Source: Pseudomonas proteolytica
Lineage (GTDB): Bacteria > Pseudomonadota > Gammaproteobacteria > Pseudomonadales > Pseudomonadaceae
NCBI RefSeq assembly: GCF_007858275.1
Contig: NZ_VFEV01000010.1
Span: 96,345-160,344, forward strand
Reading direction: 5' to 3'
DNA: 64,000 bases
The translations under genes and the position numbers were made by a program. The notes beneath the pieces were generated by a model. That model did no database searches, had not been told where the DNA came from, and saw nothing but the letters and a program-made list of their open reading frames with translations. Shown in pieces: positions 7,072 through 17,461 of the stretch. Every line of letters begins with the position of its first letter. Positions within the stretch are counted from its first letter, which is position 1.

Positions 7072-7314
7072 ATGCAGGCAGAGATCCTGTCGGACGACGA
7101 GCTCGCCGACCTGACCGGTTACAAACACCGAGCCCACCAGCGGAAGTGGCTCAAAGACCGCAACTGGGTCTACGTCGAAAGCCGTGGTGGTCGACCTCTG
7201 GTGGGTCGCATGTTTGCCCGCATGAAGCTGGGACTGGTCAACCCAACCATCATTGACCCAAGCCCGCCACCTGTGAGGCCGGCATGGACGCCAGATTTTT
7301 CCAGAGTGAACTGA
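7072..7314 (+). CDS. DUF4224 domain protein adjacent to integrase
   Basis: The 80-aa protein begins MQAEILSDDELADLTGYK, followed by RAHQRKWLKDRNWVYVESRGGRPLV. This matches the DUF4224 pattern (LSDEEL..LTGY...Q..WL), a small helix-turn-helix-like domain that regularly precedes phage tyrosine integrases. A role as excisionase or directionality factor is a reasonable inference from position but is not demonstrated. It ends one base before the integrase start codon, so the two are very likely co-expressed. Confidence 0.7.
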   Translation: MQAEILSDDELADLTGYKHRAHQRKWLKDRNWVYVESRGGRPLVGRMFARMKLGLVNPTIIDPSPPPVRPAWTPDFSRVN

Positions 7315-7315
7315 T

Positions 7316-8365
7316 ATGCGCCCTCGCAATAAAGAGTACCGACACCTGCCGCCGCGCATGTACCAACGGACAAGAAAGCGTAAAAACGGCAAGACCTGGA
7401 TCGCCTACTATTACCGAGACACTACGGGAAAGGACGTGCCGCTGGGCAAAGATCTGGACAAGGCGCGATTGAAGTGGGCAGAACTGGAGGCGAAGGACAA
7501 GCCGGCTGACCTGACGACCATGAAGGGGATTTTCGACCGGTACGTCCGGGACGTCATACCGAAGAAAGGTGAGCGCACCCAAAAGGACAACCTGGCCGAG
7601 TTGAAACAACTGCGCCCCATGTTTGATGAGGCTCCAATCGACTCGATCACGCCGGCCAGCATTGCTGGTTATCGCGACGCCCGTACAGCCAAGGTGCGCG
7701 CCAACCGTGAGATCGCTCTCTTGTCCCACGTTTTCAACATAGCCCGGGAGTGGGGGCTCACAGAGCGCGAGAACCCCTGCCAGGGGGTAAGGAAGAACAA
7801 GGAGACGCCACGCGACTACTATGCCAATGCCGTGGTTTGGGATGCGGTGTACGGGATGGCTGGGCCTGAACTCAGGGAAGCGATGGACCTGGGCTACCTC
7901 ACCGGTCAGCGCCCGGCTGACGTGATCGCCATGCGCAGTGACGATGTGGATGGTGATTACTTCCTGGTTACGCAGGGGAAAACGGGTCTAAAGCTCAGGA
8001 TCCTGATGCGCACAAAGGAAGGGGAAAACAGCCTGGGAAGGCTAGTTCGGGAAATTTCAGAGAGGAATGCCGCCCATCCTTCCAAATATCTGCTGATCAA
8101 CAAGCATGGGAAAAGGATGACGAAGGGGATGTTGCGCTTGCGCTGGGACAAGGCAAGAGAGATGGCTTGCGAGAAAGCTATCGAACAAGGAGATCCGACG
8201 CTCGCTTCAAAGATCAGTGGGTTTCAGTTCCGAGATATTCGGCCCAAGGCGGCATCGGAAATCGTGGATATCGGCGACGCAAGCCTGCTGCTGGGACACA
8301 GCAATCAGGAAATCACAAAGCGCGTTTACAGAAGGCTCGGCGCCACTGCGAAGCCGTCAAAATAG
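7316..8365 (+). CDS. Tyrosine recombinase / phage integrase
   Basis: The 349-aa protein has an N-terminal arm-binding region (residues 1-60), a core-binding SAM-like domain (about 65-160) and a C-terminal catalytic domain. Visible catalytic residues are R199 (TGQRPADV), K222 (QGKTG), R306-D-I-R309 in box II, H328 (LLGHSN) and Y338 (KRVYRR). The usual first histidine of the HxxR motif is arginine, a variant known in phage integrases. It would cut and join the attachment site in the adjacent tRNA-Ser. It ends 115 bp from the tRNA 3' end and runs towards it, as expected at attR or attL. Confidence 0.93.
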   Translation: MRPRNKEYRHLPPRMYQRTRKRKNGKTWIAYYYRDTTGKDVPLGKDLDKARLKWAELEAKDKPADLTTMKGIFDRYVRDVIPKKGERTQKDNLAELKQLRPMFDEAPIDSITPASIAGYRDARTAKVRANREIALLSHVFNIAREWGLTERENPCQGVRKNKETPRDYYANAVVWDAVYGMAGPELREAMDLGYLTGQRPADVIAMRSDDVDGDYFLVTQGKTGLKLRILMRTKEGENSLGRLVREISERNAAHPSKYLLINKHGKRMTKGMLRLRWDKAREMACEKAIEQGDPTLASKISGFQFRDIRPKAASEIVDIGDASLLLGHSNQEITKRVYRRLGATAKPSK

Positions 8366-8443
8366 AAAAGTTCTGGAACGGTTCCACAATAGTTATGGAA
8401 CGCCGAGCAAATACAAGCCCGCCACAGCCAAACCCCAGAAACA

Positions 8444-8470
8444 CAAAAGCCCCGCATTGCGGGGCTTTTG
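8444..8470. terminator. Bidirectional intrinsic terminator (integrase / tRNA-Ser)
   Basis: CAAAAGCCCC-GCATTGC-GGGGCTTTTG is a near-perfect stem with A and T runs on the two sides, so it can end transcription of both the integrase (plus) and tRNA-Ser (minus). Confidence 0.85.
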
Positions 8471-8479
8471 TTTGAATCT

Positions 8480-8525
8480 TGGCGGGAAACCAGGGATTCG
8501 AACCCTGGGAACGCTATTAACGTTC
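8480..8525. other. Probable attachment-site core in the tRNA-Ser 3' half
   Basis: Tyrosine integrases next to a tRNA gene usually recombine within the 3' part (T-arm and acceptor), and the element regenerates an intact tRNA. The tRNA here is intact. The exact core cannot be set without the other junction, which should appear as a direct repeat of part of this segment to the left of the window. Confidence 0.5.
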
Positions 8526-8570
8526 GCCGGTTTTCAAGACCGGTGCATTCAACCACTCTGCCAATTTCCC
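8480..8570 (-). tRNA. tRNA-Ser (UGA anticodon)
   Basis: The minus strand reads GGGAAATTGGCAGAGTGGTT, a 17-base anticodon arm with loop CTTGAAA (anticodon TGA), a long variable arm typical of class II tRNA-Ser (CGAACG...CGTTC), a GGTTCGAATCC T-arm and a GTTTCCC acceptor strand with encoded GCCA end. The 5' GGGAAAT pairs with 3' GTTTCCC with one wobble. The total is 91 bases including CCA. Its 3' end faces the integrase, so it is the integration target. Confidence 0.95.
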
Positions 8571-8722
8571 TTGTGCAACACAGGATTATAGTAGCCCATC
8601 CTGTCTCAGCGGGCGCCATAATACCCGAATGAAACACACTGTCAAACTCTCTGCATAGCTTGTTACAGAGCGTCTGTTATGATCTTTGCGACTGAACGTT
8701 TCAAAACTGAAGGAGTGTCGCC

Positions 8723-9394
8723 ATGCGCGAACAGGATTACGCAGTTAATAGCAACGTGCAGGCTGAGCAGCTAGAGGTTAGCCGCGTCCTGCGCAATACA
8801 TACGGCTTGCTCGCCCTCACCCTCGCATTTAGCGGCGTGATGGCGTATGTGGCGCAGCAGATGCGTGTTGGCTACCCGAATATCTTCGTGGTGTTGATCG
8901 GCTTCTACGGCCTGTTTTTCCTCACCAACAAGCTGCGCGACTCGGCCTGGGGCCTGGTGTCGGCGTTTGCCCTGACCGGTTTCATGGGGTTCCTGCTGGG
9001 CCCGATCCTTAACCGTTACCTGGGCATGCAGGGCGGCGCGGAAGTGGTCAGCTCGGCGTTTGCCATGACGGCATTGGTGTTTGGTGGCCTGTCGGCCTAT
9101 GTACTGATCACCCGTAAGGACATGAGCTTCCTCGGCGGTTTCATCACGGCTGGCTTCTTCGTGTTGCTGGCGGCGGTGTTGGCAAGCATGTTCTTCCAGA
9201 TCAGCGGCCTGCAGTTGGCGATCAGCGCCGGTTTTGTGCTGTTTTCCTCGGTCTGCATCCTGTTCCAGACCAGCGCCATCATCCATGGCGGCGAGCGTAA
9301 CTACATCATGGCGACCATCAGCCTGTATGTATCGATCTACAACCTGTTTGTCAGCCTGTTGCAGATCTTCGGCATCATGAGCCGCGACGACTGA
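8723..9394 (+). CDS. yccA: Bax inhibitor-1 / YccA family inner-membrane protein
   Basis: The 223-residue protein has seven hydrophobic segments and the BI-1 family features: an N-terminal EVSRVLRNTYGLLALTLAFSG and a C-terminal ISLYVSIYNLFVSLLQIFG ending in a polar SRDD tail. E. coli YccA interacts with and modulates the FtsH membrane protease; that role is inferred by family. The start follows a GAAGGAG ribosome-binding site. It is a monocistronic gene with its own upstream region (a TATGAT -10-like element near 8678) and a terminator after the stop. Confidence 0.88.
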   Translation: MREQDYAVNSNVQAEQLEVSRVLRNTYGLLALTLAFSGVMAYVAQQMRVGYPNIFVVLIGFYGLFFLTNKLRDSAWGLVSAFALTGFMGFLLGPILNRYLGMQGGAEVVSSAFAMTALVFGGLSAYVLITRKDMSFLGGFITAGFFVLLAAVLASMFFQISGLQLAISAGFVLFSSVCILFQTSAIIHGGERNYIMATISLYVSIYNLFVSLLQIFGIMSRDD

Positions 9395-9410
9395 TCCCAG
9401 CCCCATCAAA

Positions 9411-9434
9411 AAGCCCGCTTCGGCGGGCTTATTG
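9411..9434 (+). terminator. Intrinsic terminator after yccA
   Basis: AAGCCCGC-TTCG-GCGGGCTT is a perfect stem with a stable TTCG tetraloop, followed by ATTGTT. Confidence 0.85.
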
Positions 9435-9481
9435 TTGCCTGCGGCTTTATCATTGGCACAGGTTTACCTACAGAGTGTTCC

Positions 9482-9874
9482 ATGAAGTTCGCAATTGCGC
9501 TGTTTTCCGCCGCCCATGCGCCCTCCTCGCGCCGTGCCCTGCTGTTTGCCCAGGCTGCACTGGCCGGCGGGCATGAGATTGTGCGGCTGTTTTTCTATCA
9601 GGATGGCGTCTACAGCGCCGCCAATTCGGTGGTCACGCCGCAGGATGAGCAGGACATCGCCCAACAATGGCGCGCCCTGGTCAGCGAGCATCAACTCGAT
9701 GGCGTGGTATGCATCGCTGCTGCGTTACGGCGCGGCGTGCTCAATGCCGAGGAGGCTGCGCGCTACCAGCGCAATGCGGTGAACCTCGATGCGCCCTGGG
9801 CGTTGTCGGGCCTTGGGCAATTGCACGATGCAATCCAGGACGCCGACCGCCTGATTTGCTTTGGAGGGCCATGA
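9482..9874 (+). CDS. tusD: Sulfurtransferase TusD (DsrE family)
   Basis: The 130-aa product is the first gene of tusDCBE, the TusBCD complex that passes persulfide sulfur from TusA to TusE for 2-thiolation of tRNA wobble uridine. The DsrE-fold N-terminus (MKFAIALFSAAHAPSSRRAL) and the expected catalytic Cys77 in DGVVCIAAALRRG are present. The stop is one base from the TusC start. MnmA, the final acceptor, is encoded at 33194 in this same window. Confidence 0.93.
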   Translation: MKFAIALFSAAHAPSSRRALLFAQAALAGGHEIVRLFFYQDGVYSAANSVVTPQDEQDIAQQWRALVSEHQLDGVVCIAAALRRGVLNAEEAARYQRNAVNLDAPWALSGLGQLHDAIQDADRLICFGGP

Positions 9875-9875
9875 A

Positions 9876-10226
9876 ATGTCCAGATCCTTGCTGGTAATCA
9901 GTCGCCAGGCGCCGTGGTCCGGGCCCAGCGCCCGGGAAGCACTGGATGTGGTACTGGCCGGTGGCGCATTCGACTTGCCGATTGGGCTGCTGTTTCTCGA
10001 TGACGGGGTGTTTCAACTGGCACCTGCACAGAATGCCAAAGCCGTGCAGCAGAAGGATGTGACTGCCAACCTGCAGGCGCTCTCGCTGTTCGGCATCGAT
10101 GAGGTGTTTGCGTGCAGCCACAGCTTGGCCGAGCGTGGATTGAGCGCCCCTGATAGCGCGCAGCCACTGAGCAGCGAACAGATTTCCCAGATGATTGACC
10201 GTTACGATCAGGTGATGACCCTCTGA
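9876..10226 (+). CDS. tusC: Sulfur relay protein TusC (DsrF family)
   Basis: The 116-residue protein (MSRSLLVISRQAPWSGPSAR) has the DsrE/F-like fold and the GLLFLDDGVFQL segment seen in TusC. It forms the heterohexamer with TusB and TusD. The ATG at 9876 is chosen because it follows TTGGAGGGCCATGAA, giving a GGAGG ribosome-binding site 9 bases upstream. The upstream TTG at 9861 would lie on that site. It overlaps TusB by one base. Confidence 0.9.
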   Translation: MSRSLLVISRQAPWSGPSAREALDVVLAGGAFDLPIGLLFLDDGVFQLAPAQNAKAVQQKDVTANLQALSLFGIDEVFACSHSLAERGLSAPDSAQPLSSEQISQMIDRYDQVMTL

Positions 10227-10519
10227 TGTCGACTTTGCATGTATTGTCCCACTCTCCCTTTTCCGACAGCAGACTGGACAGTTGCCTACGGCTGTGTGGT
10301 GCACAAGACGCGATCCTGCTGTGCGGCGATGCAACCTATGCCCTGCAAGCCGGTAGCGCGCCCTTCAAGGCCCTGGAGGTCAGTGCCGTGGTCATCTTCG
10401 TGCTTGCCGAAGACGCCCAGGCCCGGGGCCTGTCATTGCCGGAGTGGGCCAAGAGTGTTGACTACCCAGGTTTTGTGCAGTTGTCGATCGACCATGACAA
10501 GGTCAACAGTTGGTTATGA
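10226..10519 (+). CDS. tusB: Sulfurtransferase complex subunit TusB (DsrH family)
   Basis: The 97-aa protein starts MSTLHVLSHSPFSDSRLDSC, typical of the DsrH/TusB family. It is the third subunit of the TusBCD sulfur relay. It overlaps TusC by one base and TusE by four, indicating tight translational coupling. Confidence 0.9.
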   Translation: MSTLHVLSHSPFSDSRLDSCLRLCGAQDAILLCGDATYALQAGSAPFKALEVSAVVIFVLAEDAQARGLSLPEWAKSVDYPGFVQLSIDHDKVNSWL

Positions 10520-10851
10520 ATACGCTGACCGTAGGCGCGCGCGCACTAGAACTGGACAAAGACGGTTACCTGGCTGACCTCAATGACTGGTCAACCGAGG
10601 TGGCCAACGCTTTGGCAAGCGCTGAAGAACTGGAATTGACCGACGAACACTGGGAAATCCTCGAGCTGCTCAGGGGCTTTTACCAGGAGTTCCAGTTATC
10701 ACCGGCCACCCGCCCGCTGATCAAGTACACCGCCTTGAAGCTGGGCCCGGAAAAGGGCAACAGCCTGCACCTCAACCGACTGTTCAAAGGCACTCCCGCC
10801 AAACTTGCCGCCAAGCTGGCGGGCCTGCCCAGACCGACGAATTGTTTATGA
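10516..10851 (+). CDS. tusE: TusE / DsrC-family sulfur carrier
   Basis: The 111-residue product carries the DsrC fold and the conserved penultimate cysteine (Cys110 in LPRPTNCL) on its flexible C-terminal tail, which accepts persulfide sulfur from TusD and hands it to MnmA. The start overlaps the tusB stop. Only the tusE-type cysteine arm is seen, as expected for a tRNA-thiolation protein and not for sulfite reduction. The stop overlaps the next start. Confidence 0.92.
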   Translation: MNTLTVGARALELDKDGYLADLNDWSTEVANALASAEELELTDEHWEILELLRGFYQEFQLSPATRPLIKYTALKLGPEKGNSLHLNRLFKGTPAKLAAKLAGLPRPTNCL

Positions 10852-11849
10852 CCGACTTCGCCCCGTTGATCACCGAAACTCCCGCCGAACATCCCTTCGC
10901 GCCGTTTGTGCGCATCCTCGGCAAAGGCAAGCGCGGTGCCCGCAGCCTGACGCGCGAAGAAGCGCGGGAAGCCATGGGCATGCTGCTCGACGAGAAGGTC
11001 GAGGAGTCCCAGCTCGGCGCGTTCCTGATGCTGCTGCGCCACAAAGAAGAGAGCCCGGAGGAACTCGCCGGCTTCACCGAGGCCCTGCGCGAACGCCTGA
11101 ACCCGCCGGCACTGCAGGTGGATGTCGATTGGCCTACCTACGCCGGGAAAAAACGCCACCTGCCGTGGTACCTGCTGGCCGCCAAGTGCCTGGCGCAAAA
11201 CGGCGTGCGAATTTTCATGCATGGCGGCGGCGCCCACACGGCCGGCCGGCTGTACACCGAACAACTGCTGGGCGAGCTGCAGATTCCACTGTGCCGCAAC
11301 TGGCAACAGGTCGAGACCACCCTTGCGCAAGGCAACCTGGCGTTTATGCCGCTGGGCGACTGGGCCCCGCAACTGCAACGCATGATTGACCTGCGCAACA
11401 TCCTTGGCCTGCGCTCGCCTATCCATTCCCTGGCGCGCATCCTCAACCCACTGGGCGCACGCTGCGGCCTGCAAAGCATCTTCCATCCCGGTTACCAGGG
11501 CGTACATCGCGATGCCAGTGGCCTGCTGGGTGACAACACCATTGTGATCAAGGGCGATGGCGGCGAGATCGAGATCAATCCCGACTCCGCCAGCCACTTA
11601 TATGGCACCACCGGTGGCGCAAGCTGGGATGAGGAGTGGCCTGCCCTCTCCGCCCAGCGCCACGTCAAGCCGGCCAGCCTCGACCCCGAGCATTTGAAGG
11701 CACTGTGGCGCGGCGAAGTGCAGGATAGCTACCCGCAGTTGGCGTTGATCGCCACCATGGCCCTGGCCCTGCGCGGCCTTGGGCACCCACGGGAGCAGGC
11801 TTTTGAACTGGCCCAGCAGTATTGGGATGCGCGGGACAAATCGATTTAA
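10848..11849 (+). CDS. ybiB: YbiB family protein (TrpD2-like, anthranilate phosphoribosyltransferase fold)
   Basis: The 333-aa protein has the glycosyltransferase-3 N-terminal helical domain (SLTREEAREAMGMLLD) and a C-terminal phosphoribosyltransferase-like domain (FMHGGGAHTAGR, SIFHPGYQGVHRDAS). The family resembles TrpD but lacks its strict PRPP site. E. coli YbiB binds nucleic acid, so a tryptophan role is unlikely. The ATG at 10848 overlaps the tusE stop, so it is the last gene of the tus operon. Confidence 0.85.
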   Translation: MTDFAPLITETPAEHPFAPFVRILGKGKRGARSLTREEAREAMGMLLDEKVEESQLGAFLMLLRHKEESPEELAGFTEALRERLNPPALQVDVDWPTYAGKKRHLPWYLLAAKCLAQNGVRIFMHGGGAHTAGRLYTEQLLGELQIPLCRNWQQVETTLAQGNLAFMPLGDWAPQLQRMIDLRNILGLRSPIHSLARILNPLGARCGLQSIFHPGYQGVHRDASGLLGDNTIVIKGDGGEIEINPDSASHLYGTTGGASWDEEWPALSAQRHVKPASLDPEHLKALWRGEVQDSYPQLALIATMALALRGLGHPREQAFELAQQYWDARDKSI

Positions 11850-11937
11850 TCGATCATTAACCCCGAGCCTTTGCGCTATTTGTTCGAACCCAGACGATTA
11901 GACTGCACTCCAACGCTTAATAGCCAAGGAGTCAGTC

Positions 11938-12933
11938 ATGGGTTTGCTGATTGAAGGACACTGGCATGACCAGTGGTACGAAAGTAGCGCAGATGGCGCC
12001 TTCCAACGGGAACAGGCGCAACGCCGGCACTGGGTCACCGCAGATGGCCAAGCTGGCCCAAGCGGCGACAGCGGCTTCAAAGCCGAAGCCGGCCGCTACC
12101 ACCTCTATGTCTCCCTCGCCTGCCCCTGGGCGCACCGCACCCTGATCCTGCGCAAACTCAAGGGTCTGGAGAGCCTGATCGACGTTTCAGTGGTCAGTTG
12201 GCTGATGCTGGAAAATGGCTGGACCTTCGACAAGGCCCATGGCTCTACCGGCGACAGGCTCGACGACTTTGCCTTCATGCACCAGCGCTACACCGCCGAT
12301 ACCGCCGACTACACCGGGCGCGTCACGGTGCCGGTGCTGTGGGACAAGAAGCTCAATCGCATCGTCAGCAATGAATCGGCGGAGATCATCCGCATGTTCA
12401 ACAGCGCGTTCAACGAGCTGACGGGCAACACCCTGGACTTCTACCCCAAGCCATTGCGCCCGACCATCGACGCGTGGAACGAGCGGATCTATCCCGCCGT
12501 GAACAATGGCGTGTATCGCGCAGGCTTTGCCACTTCGCAGCAGGCGTACGAAAGTGCCTTTGATGATGTATTTGCCGAGTTGGATCACCTGGAGCAGCAC
12601 TTGGGTGGTCACCGCTACCTCGCAGGTGAATACCTGACCGAGGCTGATGTACGCCTGTTTACGACGCTGATCCGGTTTGATGCGGTTTATTACAGCCACT
12701 TCAAATGCAACCTACGGCGGATTGCGGATTATCCGAACCTGTCGAATTGGTTGCGCGAGCTGTATCAATGGCCGGGGGTGGCCGAGACAGTGGATTTTGC
12801 CCATATCAAGGGGCATTACTACGCCAGCCACCGCACGATCAATCCGACAGGGATTGTGCCGAAGGGACCGTCGCAGGCGTTTGACAGCAAACATGACCGG
12901 CAGAAGATGAGCAGCAAGGGCGTCTGGAGCTGA
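11938..12933 (+). CDS. yqjG: Glutathionyl-hydroquinone reductase (YqjG / Xi-class GST)
   Basis: The 331-aa protein has the Xi-class pattern: the catalytic Cys62 in SLACPWAHRT, an N-terminal thioredoxin-like domain, and a C-terminal all-helical domain with GGHRYLAGEYLTEADVRLF. Such enzymes reduce glutathionylated hydroquinones using glutathione and release GS-SG. Aromatic residues typical of the family follow (FDAVYYSHFKCN). CAAGGAGTCAGTC gives a clear ribosome-binding site. It has its own 88-bp upstream gap and a REPIN after its stop. Confidence 0.92.
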   Translation: MGLLIEGHWHDQWYESSADGAFQREQAQRRHWVTADGQAGPSGDSGFKAEAGRYHLYVSLACPWAHRTLILRKLKGLESLIDVSVVSWLMLENGWTFDKAHGSTGDRLDDFAFMHQRYTADTADYTGRVTVPVLWDKKLNRIVSNESAEIIRMFNSAFNELTGNTLDFYPKPLRPTIDAWNERIYPAVNNGVYRAGFATSQQAYESAFDDVFAELDHLEQHLGGHRYLAGEYLTEADVRLFTTLIRFDAVYYSHFKCNLRRIADYPNLSNWLRELYQWPGVAETVDFAHIKGHYYASHRTINPTGIVPKGPSQAFDSKHDRQKMSSKGVWS

Positions 12934-12941
12934 AGCAAAAA

Positions 12942-13042
12942 CTGTAGGAGCGAGCTTGCCCGCGAAGATCGTCAACGATAACGCGGGCATTCTGGAGGCA
13001 CGCGGCGCAGTTGATTTTTTCGCGAGCAAGCTCGCTTCTACA
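12942..13042. repeat. REPIN (paired REP sequences, GAGCGAGCTTG type)
   Basis: Two inverted REP arms, CTGTAGGAGCGAGCTTGCC and CGCGAGCAAGCTCGCTTCTA, flank about 55 bases between two convergent genes. The left arm differs from the consensus at GCTCGC to GCCCGC. These are non-autonomous palindromic repeats mobilised by RAYT transposases elsewhere in the genome. Confidence 0.88.
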
Positions 13043-13062
13043 ATTGATATGAGTGCCGGTGA

Positions 13063-14457
13063 TCACACCTGGGACTGAGCACCTTCGAACCACTTCAGCT
13101 TCTCACGCAGCACCACTACTTCTCCTACAATCACCAGTGTCGGCGCATGCACTTCATGCTCCGCCACCAGGCGTGGCAGGTCAGCCAGGGTGCCCGTAAA
13201 CACACGCTGGTTGGACGTGGTGCCTTGTTGGATCAGCGCTGCCGGGGTGTCTGCCGAACGACCATGGCGGATCAGTTGCTCGCAGATGATCGGCAAGCCG
13301 ATCAAGCCCATGTAGAACACCAGGGTCTGCGACGGCCCGACCAAGTCATTCCAAGGCAAATCCGAAGTCCCGTCTTTCAAGTGCCCGGTGATGAAACGCA
13401 CGGATTGCGCATAATCACGATGGGTCAAGGGAATACCGGCGTAAGCCGCACAACCGCTGGCCGCGGTAATCCCCGGCACCACCTGGAACGGGATGCCATT
13501 GGCCGCCAGTTCCTCGATCTCTTCACCGCCACGCCCAAAAATAAACGGGTCGCCGCCTTTGAGGCGCAGCACGCGCTTGCCCTGCTTGGCCAGTTTCACC
13601 AATTGCTGGTTGATCTGGTCCTGCGGCACCGCATGATCGGCGCGGCGCTTGCCGACATATACCCGCTCGGCGTCGCGACGGCACAACTCAAGAATCGCTG
13701 GCGCCACCAGGCGGTCATATAGCACTACGTCGGCTTGCTGCATCAAGCGCAGGGCGCGAAAGGTCAGGAGGTCCGGATCACCGGGGCCCGCACCGACCAA
13801 ATACACTTCACCCGGCGCATGGGGCGGCTTGCCATTGACCTTCTCTACCAGCAAACGCTCAGCTTCATCGCCTTGCCCAGCCAGTTGCCGATCGGCAATC
13901 GGCCCTTGGAAAACCTCTTCCCAGAAAGCCCGGCGCTGTTGCACATCGGGATACAAACCTTTGACCTGCGCCCGAAAGCGCGCGGCCAGCCCGGCCAATT
14001 GGCCGTAGGTGGACGGGATCCAGGTTTCCAGCTTGGCACGGATCAAGCGCGCCAGCACCGGCGCGTCGCCGCCACTGGACACTGCAATCACCAAGGGCGA
14101 GCGGTCGACAATCGCCGGGAAGATCACGCTGCACAAGGCCGGCGCATCCACCACATTGACCGGCACACACCGGCGTCGGGCATCGCTGGACACTTGCGCG
14201 TTCAGCGGCTCGTCGTCGGTCGCCGCGATGATCAGGGTGCAACCATCAAGGTCCGCCTCCCGATAACCACGCACAATCAGTTCACCGCCACTGCCCTGCA
14301 CCAATTCACGCAACTGATCTTCGATCAGGGGAGCAACCACCCGCAACAACGCGCCGGCATCGGCCAGCAGCCGGGATTTGCGCAAGGCAATCTCCCCGCC
14401 ACCGACGACCAACACACGACTGCCGCGCAGGTTATGAAACAGCGGCAGAAATTCCAT
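13063..14457 (-). CDS. cysG: Siroheme synthase CysG (uroporphyrinogen-III methyltransferase / precorrin-2 dehydrogenase / ferrochelatase)
   Basis: The 464-aa fusion has an N-terminal NAD-binding dehydrogenase-ferrochelatase half ([33 protein letters not shown]) and a C-terminal SAM uroporphyrinogen methyltransferase half ([52 protein letters not shown]). Together they convert uroporphyrinogen III to siroheme for sulfite and nitrite reductases. The ATG follows the serS stop codon with no base between, so it is translated from the serS message. It is the last gene of the lolA-rarA-crcB-serS-cysG run. Confidence 0.97.
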   Translation of the reverse strand: MEFLPLFHNLRGSRVLVVGGGEIALRKSRLLADAGALLRVVAPLIEDQLRELVQGSGGELIVRGYREADLDGCTLIIAATDDEPLNAQVSSDARRRCVPVNVVDAPALCSVIFPAIVDRSPLVIAVSSGGDAPVLARLIRAKLETWIPSTYGQLAGLAARFRAQVKGLYPDVQQRRAFWEEVFQGPIADRQLAGQGDEAERLLVEKVNGKPPHAPGEVYLVGAGPGDPDLLTFRALRLMQQADVVLYDRLVAPAILELCRRDAERVYVGKRRADHAVPQDQINQQLVKLAKQGKRVLRLKGGDPFIFGRGGEEIEELAANGIPFQVVPGITAASGCAAYAGIPLTHRDYAQSVRFITGHLKDGTSDLPWNDLVGPSQTLVFYMGLIGLPIICEQLIRHGRSADTPAALIQQGTTSNQRVFTGTLADLPRLVAEHEVHAPTLVIVGEVVVLREKLKWFEGAQSQV

Positions 14458-16125
<1,668 letters not shown>

Positions 16126-16129
<4 letters not shown>

Positions 16130-17451
16130 GATTTTCTCCGCTGTTTCGGGCTCAGGCGGTCAAGTTGCGCCAAGTGGTTGAGCTTTTCCCCGATCTTCAG
16201 CTCCAGACCACGAGGTACCGGCTGATAGAACGGCTGAGGGTCCAGATCGTCGGGAAAGTAGTCTTCCCCGGCGGCATAGGCATCCGGCTCATCGTGGGCG
16301 TAACGGTATTCGTCGCCATAACCCAATTGCTTCATCAGCTTGGTGGGCGCGTTGCGCAGATGCAGCGGGACCTCAAGCGAGCCGTGCTCGGCCGCTGCAC
16401 GCAATGCTGATTTGAAGCCCATGTACACCGCATTGCTTTTCGGCGCACAGGCAAGGTAAGTGATGGCCTGCGCTACCGCCAACTCGCCTTCCGGGCTGCC
16501 CAGGCGCTCCTGGACCTCCCATGCCGCCAGGCACAGGCTCAGGGCGCGGGGATCGGCGTTGCCGATGTCCTCGCTGGCCATGCGCACCACGCGCCGGGCC
16601 AGGTACAGTGGATCGCAACCGCCGTCGATCATGCGCGCAAACCAATACAACGCGCCGTCCGGGTTGGAGCCGCGTACAGATTTGTGCAACGCGGAAATCT
16701 GGTCGTAAAAGGCTTCGCCGCCCTTGTCGAAGCGCCGCCGGGTATCACCCAGCAGGCTTTGCAGCAGGTCGACGCCAATCTCACTGTTGTCTTCGGCCAG
16801 GTCAGAGGCGTTCTCCAGCAGGTTGAGGAAACGTCGACCGTCACCGTCAGCCGCCGCCAGCAGAATCTTGAAACCCTCCTCCCCCAGGCTCAAATGGCGT
16901 TTGCCCAGCCCCTTGTCCTCGCCCAGCGCCCGCTGCAACAGCTTCTGCATTGCGGCTTCATCGAGGCTCTTGAGCACATACACTCGCGCCCGCGAGAGCA
17001 AGGCGTTGTTCAGTTCAAACGAGGGGTTTTCCGTGGTGGCGCCGATGAAAATCAGCGTGCCATCTTCCACGTAAGGCAGGAATGCATCCTGCTGGGATTT
17101 GTTGAAGCGATGCACTTCGTCGACAAACAGGATGGTGCGCCGACCGTACTGCCCGGCCTGCTGCTTGGCGACCTCCACTGCCTGGCGGATCTCCTTGACC
17201 CCGGCCAACACTGCCGAGACCGTTTCAAAGTGTGCATCCGAGACTTTCGCCAACAGCCGCGCCAGGGTGGTCTTGCCCACGCCCGGCGGGCCCCAGAAAA
17301 TCATCGAGTGCAGGGCACCCTGCTCCAGGGCCTCGCGCAGGGGCTTGCCGCGGGCCAGCAGGTGCTCTTGCCCGACATACTCATCCAGGTTGGTCGAGCG
17401 CAAACGCGCGGCCAAAGGCTGGGCAATCGGGTCACTTCGAAACAGGTCCAT
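16126..17451 (-). CDS. rarA: Replication-associated recombination protein A (RarA/MgsA AAA+ ATPase)
   Basis: The 441-aa protein begins [20 protein letters not shown], followed by the AAA+ core with Walker [16 protein letters not shown] and Walker [16 protein letters not shown], then a tetramerisation domain with the [10 protein letters not shown] segment. RarA acts at stalled replication forks, where it helps load and remodel single-strand-binding complexes. It sits 10 bp after lolA and overlaps crcB by four bases. Confidence 0.96.
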
Positions 17452-17461
17452 GGGCAGCGAT

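Larger units (their letters stand above)
1..8480. mobile_element. Integrase-proximal part of a prophage or integrative element
   Basis: The block from the window start to the 3' end of tRNA-Ser contains phage-type genes (DUF2303, DUF2786, DUF4406-like, DUF4224) and ends in a tyrosine recombinase whose stop codon is 115 bp from the tRNA 3' end. That arrangement is typical of an element integrated into a tRNA gene. No structural, lysis, replication or repressor gene is visible, so only the early integrase end is inside the window and the other boundary must lie to the left. Several ORFs lie on the minus strand, which suggests modular acquisition. Whether the element is active cannot be judged from this part. 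Confidence 0.85.

Noticed and set aside
6490..7392. A 300-residue minus-strand frame
   Set aside because: It overlaps two real plus-strand genes; only the last 80 codons look like protein, and a GGAGG-preceded GTG at 6732 explains them.
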